Assembly (NCBI GenBank): GCA_963682025.1 | Contig: OY821519.1 | Location: forward strand, 74,766,314 to 74,830,313 | Direction: 5' to 3' | Source: Cordilura impudica | Taxonomy: Eukaryota > Arthropoda > Insecta > Diptera > Scathophagidae | DNA: 64,000 nt | Shown here: positions 56,971 through 64,000 of the stretch, one piece after another | How the letters are laid out: every line of letters begins with the position of its first letter | Numbering within the stretch: the first letter of the stretch is position 1 | Notes under the pieces: model-generated | Databases searched by the model: none | Told to the model about the DNA's origin: nothing | What the model saw: the letters and a program-made list of their open reading frames with translations, nothing else | Translations under genes and position numbers: made by a program

Positions 56971-57849
56971 ATTCTGGTTTTTGACTCTTCACAAAACTTT
57001 GCGCTTGCCATTATTTTATAATAATTAATTATTATTGAAAAATAGAATAGGATTTAAAAACCAGTGGAGAGAAAATGTCAGAAACTATAAATATTTAACT
57101 AACGGTTTAAGTTTTATACATTTTCTTTCACAACATCTTGCATTTTTAATGTTTCAATCAGCTCTAGTACAGAATTTAAAAAATTCCCATTGTTTTGCCA
57201 TTACTAAAAAAATGCTTTTTTCATTTATCTATATCTTTTTAAATTTTATTTTGTATCTTTCAATAGAGAACATACCAAAAACTGATTTCCGATTAACCGA
57301 AGTTTGTTTGTTTGTTTGTTTGAACATAATTGTCAAATTCAAAATTTTTTAAAATTTCTGTTCATATCTACATGGGTTAATCATTGTTGTGATTAATCAA
57401 CATATAAATGTACATTCAAACTTAATAATTAAAGATCAATAACTTAAATACTGTTTGTTGACACAAATATGTAGAATAAAATATTGCTATGCTTAATCAT
57501 TACTTTTGTTTATATTTAAAAATTAATTAATTTTAATAACTTAAATACCGTGTTTGCATAAAATCTAGAATAAAAGTCACCGACTTAATTATTATTATGT
57601 TTTAGTCAGTTGTTCTTTGTTTATATTTTAATTATTACAACATTTTATTTTATTTATGCAATTCCGCATTTATACTGTATATAAACTGAACAGAAAATAA
57701 ATGTCTTGTTAGTCACTAAAACAAATTTCTAGTGTTTAATTAAAATATCAACAAGTTCTTTTTCTAGTTCCAGAAATCAAAATTGTGTCTACTTAGTAAC
57801 TATCCAAGTTTATGTGCTTGGACAGAAAACCTAAAGAGATACCCAAGAA
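56971..57849. other. No gene recognised
   Basis: AT-rich intronic sequence with a (TTTG)4-5 run at 57303-57321. A 105-codon ORF at 57035-57352 is not recognised. Confidence 0.4.
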
Positions 57850-58130
57850 GTTCCATTGTCACTCTCTGTATATCAGATTGTCATTTTATTTGCAGCGCAT
57901 CACAAAATAATTTTGCAACCCCTTAAATTATATATTCTTGATCTTTCTAACAGCTCAAGTCGATCTAGCAATGTCCGTTTGTCTGACCGTCTGTCCGTCT
58001 GACTGCTGAAATCACGCTCATTCACTAAATAAACCGTTGTCGGGGGGTAAAAATAGGACAATGTTATTTGCCAATATTTGAAGCAGGTTAGTATTTAAAA
58101 TGGTGTAAATCGGGAGTCATTAGCAAAGTA
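57850..58130 (+). repeat. Interspersed repeat family II, part upstream of element C
   Basis: It contains AAGTCGATCTAGCAATGTCC and CCGTCTGTCCGTCTG, then is interrupted by element C. The 3' end resumes at 61407-61562. Confidence 0.6.
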
Positions 58131-58600
58131 GTTAGCAAAAGTTAGGTCGATTCTGAGAGTGAGGGGTGAAAAGATAGGCTAAATTAGAAGAACTGTATCG
58201 CGGCGTTTGTTTATGTTAGTTCGAATTTTTTTTTTTTAATCGACCTTCGAACTTTGCAGTCAAATGCCGATTTTCAGCATATTGTTTATATGGTTTTTTG
58301 GCTATAACTCGTCGACTAATTGATATTTCTTCAATCTGTAAAAGCTAGAGACCTGTACAACAACCAAAATTAAAAACTAAAAAATTTATTAGAAAATTTT
58401 TGTGGTGCTCATGAAGCAAAATATTGGAAAAATTATTTTTTTCATGCTTTTTGAAAATATTTTCCCCAAAACTAAGTCTTTTTTGCTTTCTGTTTGATCT
58501 ATAATATGCTTCTCAGTTCCTTAAAAAAATTTCATTTGAAAAGAAAATGGTCTTAGTCGATAACTTGCGTTAAAAATCCCAAAACCGTTAAATAAATAGC
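58131..58600. repeat. Element C left TIR
   Basis: It pairs with 60930-61387. The outermost ~20 bases present on the right arm are absent here. Confidence 0.8.
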
Positions 58601-58907
58601 GATCTAGGTAGAAGTAATTAAAAAGGGAAGTTCCAAGAATTAGAACTTAGTAAAACAACTTTTTTGTTTTCAACCACCGCACAGGTAGCGATTTTTTTTA
58701 TTTCGTACAAGCGAACTAATTTTAAAAATGAAGATTCAGCTAAGACTCGAAACTCAGCCGAAGCTGATGTCTTTTAATTTTCGCTCGGTCGTGATAAAAT
58801 TTGATATTAATTTTTTTGGAACTTATTTCATTTTGTGAGTTATTTAAGTGCATCGGTTTCATAAAAATAACAAAAAAAAACATTGTATAATTTATATTGT
58901 ATTAAAA

Positions 58908-60773
58908 ATGTCGGAACCAAAATGTAAAATGGACCATTTTTGTAATGTTTGTGGACGATGAAAAATGTGACAATGCGAGTGATTTATTTTTTTTTTTTTT
59001 TTTTGAAGCCTATAAACAATATTTCTCGCAAGAGTTTATCACTGACGTAAACTATGCCCCTAAAAAAGTTTGCTTTAATTGCTATTCAACTCTTATGCAA
59101 TGGAAAAGTGAAAAGAGGAAGGCTATGCCTTTTGGTATACCAATGATGTGGTTAGACAACAGCCCGCATCAAGAAAAAAATTGTTATGGATGTATCAACT
59201 ACCATAAAACTTTGACTAGAAGAAAAGCAAAGAATAAAACTTATGTAGCAGTGCTTCTATTGATCTTCAAACAGATATCAGTACTACAACCGCCGCTGCT
59301 ACATCCATGGATTTCTTCTCAGAATACTACCCTGGTGAAGGCACATCCTATGAAACATCAAAGGACCCAATCCTAGTCACACAAAACCAATTGGATGGAA
59401 TTGTTGCAAATTTGTGTTTGACTCAGAAAAAATCAGAACTATTGGCTTCATTTTTGAAAGGGAATAATTTGCTGGCGAAAGGTACCAAAGTAACAGCATA
59501 TCGAAAATGCCAAAAAGAGTTAGAAAAGTTTTTCAATGTGAATGGTGCAAAAAATTGTGCTTATTGCAACGATGTTGAAAAGTTAATGGAGACGATAGGG
59601 TTAACCTATAAAAAAGATGATTGGCGTTTATTCATCGATAGTTCACTAATCAGCTTAAAAGTTGTGCTTTTGCACAAGACAAATAGAATGCCTTCTGTTC
59701 CGATTGCGTATAGCACTGACACTAGTGAAAATTTCGATAATTTGAAACACATTCTGGAAGTAGTCAAATATAACGAACACCAGTGGCGCATTTGCTGCGA
59801 CCTCAAAATAGTTTCATTGATTACAGGCTTAACGTGTTTTTTGTGCGATTGGGATTCACAATACGTAGAAGGTATTAAAGGCAGAAACCAAAACAAACAG
59901 CATAACTGGAATAGTCGCATTGGACGGAAATGGCCTAAAGACAATAGGCTACACGAAAGTCTTGTTCCTGAAATGAAAATTTTGTTGCCGTTGCTCCACA
60001 TTAAACTTGGCATTGCTAAAAATTTTTTGAAATATATCGCAAAAAGACCAGCAGTATTCAACCGCTTAAAAGACATTTTCCCAAGACTAAGTAACGCCAA
60101 AATTCAGGAAGGGGTTGTTAATGGTCCCGACATACGGAAACTAATGAGTCATCAAGATTTTGACCAAGTTCTGACAGACCGAGAATTAAATGCATGGCTC
60201 GCATTGAACGCAGTCATAAAAGGACTTTTGGGTAAATAACGCAAAGCCAACTACAGGCAATTTGTTGCAAACATGTTGACAGCTTTCGATGAAATTGGAG
60301 TTAATATGTCATACAAAATTCATCTCTTGCATCAGCATCTTGATCAACTCGTTCAACAGCTGCCAGCTGAATCTGATGAGCAAGGCGAACGTTATCACCA
60401 AACTGCGCTTCCATTTGAAATAAGGTAACTATAGAGTGTGCATATTTTGAATTCCCAGATTTTTCTAATATCTTTGTCAGAGTGCACAATTTAAACATGT
60501 TAACGATTAAAAACTACTTTCATTTCAGGTACAGAGGAAAGAAATCTCCAGATACTCGCTGAAATTTGTTGGTGGTATAAGAACACCTTTGAAGAAGAGG
60601 AAGACGAGGAAAACGAGGAAGAAGGGGAAGACAAAGATGAAATTTCAGAATATCTGTTGGACGAAACTATCGACCTTTCTGATGATGATGACGATGACCA
60701 AGATATTAGAGAGAGCATTGATGTTGATCCACAGCCGCCTGCTAAACGAAAACTGGCCAAATCATTAATTTAA
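58908..60773 (+). pseudogene. Group-1 DDE-like transposase gene of element C
   Basis: ATG 58908 (MSEPKCKM) leads to CNVCGR and a stop. The frame recovers at 58945: VCFNCYST and CYGCINYHKT complete the N-terminal Cys pairs. A frameshift near 59240 leads to the long frame 59307-60237: WRLFIDSSLISLKVVLLH (candidate Asp 1), WRICCDLKIVSLITGL (candidate Asp 2), CFLCDWDSQ (Cys pair), ILLPLLHIKLGIAKNF. A nonsense codon at 60238 is followed in frame by GVNMSYKIHLLHQHL and ESDEQGERYHQ (candidate Glu). An intron (60425-60528) precedes a last exon that, after one indel, encodes LAEICWWYKN, a strongly acidic tail and PPAKRKL (possible nuclear signal), stop 60771-60773. The transposase role is inferred. 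Confidence 0.75.
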
Positions 60774-60929
60774 TTTATTTAATTTTTTTTACTTCGAACT
60801 AACTAACATTAACTAACCAACATTTCAAAAATATATTTTTTTCCATATTTTTATAATTTCTTTTTCAATGTTTCTTCACAACACACTGAACAAAATTGGT
60901 ACATAAAAAATAAGAAGTAAATTAATATT

Positions 60930-61406
60930 AAGCTGGAAAACGCAAGTTTTGTAATACGATTGTTTTCTTCTTAAATGGAATTTATTGAAGAAACTGAGAA
61001 GCATATTATAGATCAAACAGAAAGCAAAAAAGACTTAGTTTTGTGGAAAATATTTTCAAAAAGCATGAAAAAAATTTAATTTTTCCAACATTTTGCTTCA
61101 TAAGCACCACAAAAATTTTCTAAATCAATTTTATAAAAAATTCTGATTGTTGCTTAGGTCTATAGGAATAATTTGGTTTTTACAGATTGAAAAAATATCA
61201 ATTAGCCGACGAGTTATAGCCAAAAAAACATATAAACAATATGCTGAAAATCGGCATTTGACTGTAAAGTTCGAAGGTCGATTAAAAAAAAATTCGAACT
61301 AACATAAGCAAACGCCGTGACACAGGTCTTCTAATTTAGCCTCTATTTTCACCCCTCACTCTCAGAATCGACCTAACTTTTGCTAACCTGAATTTGTTCC
61401 ACAGTG
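60930..61406. repeat. Element C right TIR
   Basis: Complete arm ending CACAGTG|TAA; it starts just after the transposase gene. Confidence 0.8.
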
Positions 61407-61562
61407 TAAATATAGTAAGATGATTAAATTGTTTACTTTTTCAAATACTTCGTTTACATTTATTATAAATAGTTCAATAAGTCCCGATATTAATGTAAAC
61501 GTAAAGCCCAGGTGTAGGGTATCAAAGATTTGGCATAACCGAATTTAACAATCTTACTTGTT
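61407..61562 (+). repeat. Interspersed repeat family II, 3' end downstream of element C
   Basis: TTTACATTTATTATAAATAG, then GGTGTAGGGTATCAAAGAT and AATTTAACAATCTTACTTG, matching 19740-19828. Confidence 0.65.
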
Positions 61563-61722
61563 TTGGATAAAATTGATTTCAGCTATCCCGTAGCGATTTT
61601 CGAAAATCTGAAAAAATTCTTTAAAATATTTTTAGCCATACGAATTCATATTCCGCTTTAAGAATTGCAAAAATCTGGAGGAAAAAAATGATTCTGTTGA
61701 AACGCCCTAATGTACTTACACT
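61563..61722 (-). repeat. Inverted relative of the ACATTAGGGCGTTTC block
   Basis: It ends GAAACGCCCTAATGT. In reverse it matches 44972-45130 and shares GATAAAATTGATTT with the inner end of that block. Confidence 0.5.
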
Positions 61723-61781
61723 TAAGAAACAACCACAAAATTTAATTCAATATTGTATGAGAATCATTGTAGCATACTTAC

Positions 61782-62701
61782 ATGAATAAACACACACACA
61801 GATGGTCATGACAACCAACAGTACCAACATTTTTTCATCAATTTGCTCAATCACAGCTAAAACCAAATTAATTTGATTGACTGAATTTGTTTCTTCATCA
61901 TCATGAAGACTAGATAGAATTAAACGATTGCTGTCGTTGTTGTCGACATCAAAAATTTGTGAAGAAAAATCTGATAAATTTACTGAATTTTGATTATAAT
62001 GTATGGCATATTGCGTGACATGCTCAATATTGTTGCTCGTATTGCGTGTAATTATTGATAAGTTGTTGGTCTTCCATTCAGTTGAAGAATCAGCATCGTT
62101 ATTATTATTATTCTCTAAGTGTTTAAGATGTTGTTGTTTGTTATGATGATTGTGATGATTTTGCAATATGCCATTTGGGTTCAAATTTGTTTCATTATTT
62201 GCTGCGTGTTTTTTTTGACGTTGCCAATGTTGCTTATGGGGATGATGATGATGATGACGATGCTGTTGTTCGTGTTGATGTTGTTTGTAGTTTGCATTTT
62301 TTGCCATCATATTTATTTTTTCTACATTCAACATACTTCTTTTGCCATCTTCTTTACCTGCTATCTCTAGGATATTAGAATTTATATACACAGGGTTTGT
62401 ATTAGAAATTTCCTTCGACATTTTATTGTAAATTCCATTGCTAGCAGTAGTTGTAGTTGGAGTAGTGAGGGCAATAGCTTGTTGATGTAGATATATTTTA
62501 TTATTTGCATTGTTATCACCATTTATTTCATCATCGTCACTACTTGTAGCTTTGTGAGGTGTGTGAGATGGTGTCGCCGCAGTATTAGTTCTAGAACCAG
62601 TAATAAAGAAATCATTTTGTTGATGTTGTAATGCTCTGTTGACAGTTGTTTGATATTCTGTTTTTATTGTAGCAGCATTTTGCAACACATACCTTTTCAA
62701 T
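61782..62701 (-). CDS. Probable adenylate cyclase, large His/Asn-rich exon (upstream)
   Basis: A 920-bp exon between acceptor TTGAAATAG| (AG at 62702-62703) and donor TTCAT|GTAAGT (61776-61781). It is open throughout. It begins with LKRYVLQNAATIKTEYQ (no ATG at the boundary, so it is internal), runs through polar low-complexity sequence with poly-His (HRHHHHHPHK) and poly-Asn tracts, then NLVLAVIEQIDEKM and a hydrophobic LVLLVVMTICVCVYS span. Phase 1 at the donor joins to the exon at 34283 as VYS-F-LLCIL, giving one continuous membrane segment. The His/Asn tracts suggest a flexible, rapidly evolving cytoplasmic loop or N-terminus. Upstream exons lie beyond 64000. Confidence 0.65.
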
Positions 62702-62703
62702 CT

Positions 62704-63440
62704 ATTTCAAAATATAAAAAAGAAAAAAAGAATAATATTTTTCTTTATCAGTCGCCTTCTCTGAATTTTTATGAATATAAATTGAAAGATGTTTTTTTTT
62801 TCTTTGTATTATGTATGTGTATTTTTCTACTTCACTCTATTATGATAAATTATATTCGTAATAAAAACAGATGAAGGTATCTATACGAGGATGTTCGCAG
62901 AAATAAACGACCTACAATATAAATGTTCAGTTCGATACACTTTTATCAGCTACGGCCGAGTTCCAAAAAAAAAGTAACAAAAAACAATCACCCAGTCCCT
63001 AACTTTTCATTGTTAGAAAATATTTAACTGCCGATCCATTTTTTTTAATTTTGTAAGAAAAAATAATTGGAGAAGGATAAATCTAGTGAACTTAAATTAC
63101 TAATTTGTGCCCTCGTAATTGGGGATGTGGAAACTGATTCTCCGTCTAGATTAGTGATTGCAAAATATCATAAAACTAAGTTATCGATAATTCGATAAAC
63201 AAAAATGTTACCTATCTAATTATCGATAAAAAGAAACAATTCCAATTTGATTCAAATTTTGTTATTGAAATTTTTTTTAAGTAACTTAAAAAAAAATTAC
63301 AAAATTGTATTTGGTATAGACCATACTCCAAAATGTGTTTATATAGGAATTAAGCATAAACCAAATCTGACGTATGTATTATAGAGTGTACGTAGGGCTT
63401 TTTTTGGTCAATTTTATTAAATGTAAAATAAAAATTCTTT
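62704..63440. other. Intronic stretch, nothing recognised
   Basis: It includes a small palindromic cluster of ATCGATAA words at 63180-63232. No gene supported. Confidence 0.4.
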
Positions 63441-63452
63441 ATTTCATTATTT

Positions 63453-63489
63453 CCCGACGTTTCGTTGAGTTTTTGTCAACATCTTCAGG
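63453..63489 (-). ncRNA. Candidate hammerhead-type ribozyme motif of the Penelope-like element
   Basis: Minus strand: CTGAAGA, a GTTGA/TCAAC stem with an AAAAC-type loop, then CGAAACGTC. This is the minimal hammerhead core with CUGAUGA changed to CUGAAGA, as seen in Penelope-like repeats. Self-cleavage activity is not shown. Confidence 0.5.
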
Positions 63490-63714
63490 GGCATTTTATT
63501 TTGAATGTAACACAAAGAAGAAAAAACAATCAATATAAAGACATAAAACATTAAAAATAATTTTCCTTTACATGAATTTTTAACTTATAACATTAATAAA
63601 AAAATATTGGTGTATTTTGACATCACAAATTGATCGATTTTAAAACACAGTATATACAAATAAGTAAACTATTGAAAAACTAAAACATTTATATCACAGA
63701 ATTTAACTCTAGTA

Positions 63715-64000
63715 TCACAGTGCAAACGAATATATGAAGTTTATGTTGTCTATGTCTTCCTTGTTGTTTATTGTCTTGTCTATTTTTTGCTGTATTCTCA
63801 GGCTTTCTATTATATATCTTGTCTTGCTATTTTTTTTCCTTGTCTAATATTATAACTTCGTTTAGATCAGCTGTATGATTGGATTCTCTTATATATTGTG
63901 AGAGTCCAGTTGTTTCTCTCCCTTTTTTTTTTTGATGTCTGTTTCATGTTCTTTGATTCTTGTTTGTAAGTTTCGTTTTGTTGTGCCTATGTATACTCTC
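63715..64000 (-). pseudogene. Penelope-like GIY-YIG endonuclease C-terminal part
   Basis: The frame from 64000 reads VYIGTTKRNLQTRIKEHET (YIG motif and the Arg-x3-Glu/His region), YIRESNHTADLNEVIILD, then a stop. A frameshift in the A-run near 63825-63832 continues to TRYIIESLRIQQKID and the stop at 63715-63717. The GIY half is off the window edge. The enzyme would cleave the target for insertion. Confidence 0.75.

Larger units (their letters stand above)
58131..61406 (+). mobile_element. Element C: long-TIR DNA transposon (group 1), most complete
   Basis: The TIRs (about 58131-58600 and 60930-61406) match over about 450 bp, with GTTAGCAAAAGTTAGGTCGA, GGCTATAACTCGTCG and TTTGCTTTCTGTTTGATC as landmarks. 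The right end is complete: TTCCACAGTG followed by TAA (61407-61409), giving the group terminus CACTGTGGAACA. The left arm lacks its outer ~20 bp, so the left duplication is not visible. The element sits inside repeat family II. Its gene is the only group-1 copy with all three candidate catalytic blocks. Confidence 0.8.
63400..64000 (-). mobile_element. Penelope-like element, 3' portion
   Basis: The minus strand carries a GIY-YIG endonuclease end followed by a 3' region with a CTGAAGA...CGAAACGTC motif typical of Penelope-like UTRs. The RT part would lie beyond 64000. It has the same orientation as the host gene and lies in its intron. Confidence 0.75.

Noticed and set aside
57035..57352. 105-codon ORF
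   Set aside because: Low complexity, no motif or homologue recognised; likely chance in AT-rich DNA.
59606..60100. 164-codon minus-strand ORF
   Set aside because: Shadow of the element C transposase, which has the conserved motifs on the plus strand.
60500..60760. Ser-rich minus-strand ORF
   Set aside because: Antisense of the acidic last exon of element C's gene.
62119..62378. Hydrophobic plus-strand ORFs
   Set aside because: Antisense shadows of the His-rich host exon.

Overview
The window looks like AT-rich, transposon-dense nuclear DNA of a higher fly. Supporting signs are short introns with GTAAGT donors, dipteran-type LINEs, a mariner with DD41D spacing, and many copies of a roughly 780-bp interspersed repeat of muscoid type. 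Assignment to the calyptrate flies is inference. I found no rRNA, tRNA, CRISPR array or prokaryotic gene. The only host gene I can support lies on the minus strand: three phase-compatible exons (61782-62701, 34163-34283, 29017-29179) encode a long His/Asn-rich segment followed by membrane spans resembling a membrane adenylate cyclase. Its catalytic exons are not in the window. One of its introns is about 27.5 kb and is filled with transposons.

Layout. 1-11.2 kb: a Jockey-like LINE split by a 3.1-kb DNA transposon (element A) and by a CR1-like LINE, which itself carries a Harbinger-type MITE. 11.2-20 kb: interspersed repeats, including one inverted pair. 19.97-23.3 kb: a decayed gypsy-type LTR element split by a 1.3-kb mariner. 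24.3-26 kb: an interspersed repeat and a 115-bp tandem array. 26.8-28.3 kb: element D. 29.0 kb: host exon. 29.66-32.17 kb: element F. 32.8-33.8 kb: a Tc1/mariner remnant. 34.2 kb: host exon. 34.44-37.60 kb: element E. 38-41.5 kb: repeats. 42.15-44.35 kb: element B with a Helitron-like insert. 45-46 kb: foldback repeats. 46.1-52.7 kb: a CR1 copy split by another LINE, which is split by a hAT element. 52.7-56.6 kb: Tc1 and LINE fragments and a piggyBac. 57.85-61.56 kb: element C inside an interspersed repeat. 61.8-62.7 kb: host exon. 63.4-64 kb: a Penelope-like element.

The most interesting content is six DNA transposons with terminal inverted repeats (TIRs) of about 350-570 bp, in two groups. 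Group 1 (A, B, C, D) begins CACWRNKSRACA, is flanked by TAA where both ends survive, and encodes a protein with N-terminal Cys pairs and candidate D, D, E residues (FIDS, CDLK, SDEHGxRFHQ). Group 2 (E, F) has GG-N8/9-ATGTCAA ends flanked by ATAT; E encodes a different protein with CDFSEN, FSDGCAGQ and AEWHFFATSHGKGP motifs. I recognise both protein types as recurrent 'uncharacterized' proteins of aphids, Hydra and other animals (memory, not searched), and I cannot assign either to a named transposase superfamily. The termini, target duplications and, for A, a reconstructed empty site make a good case that both are mobile DNA elements.
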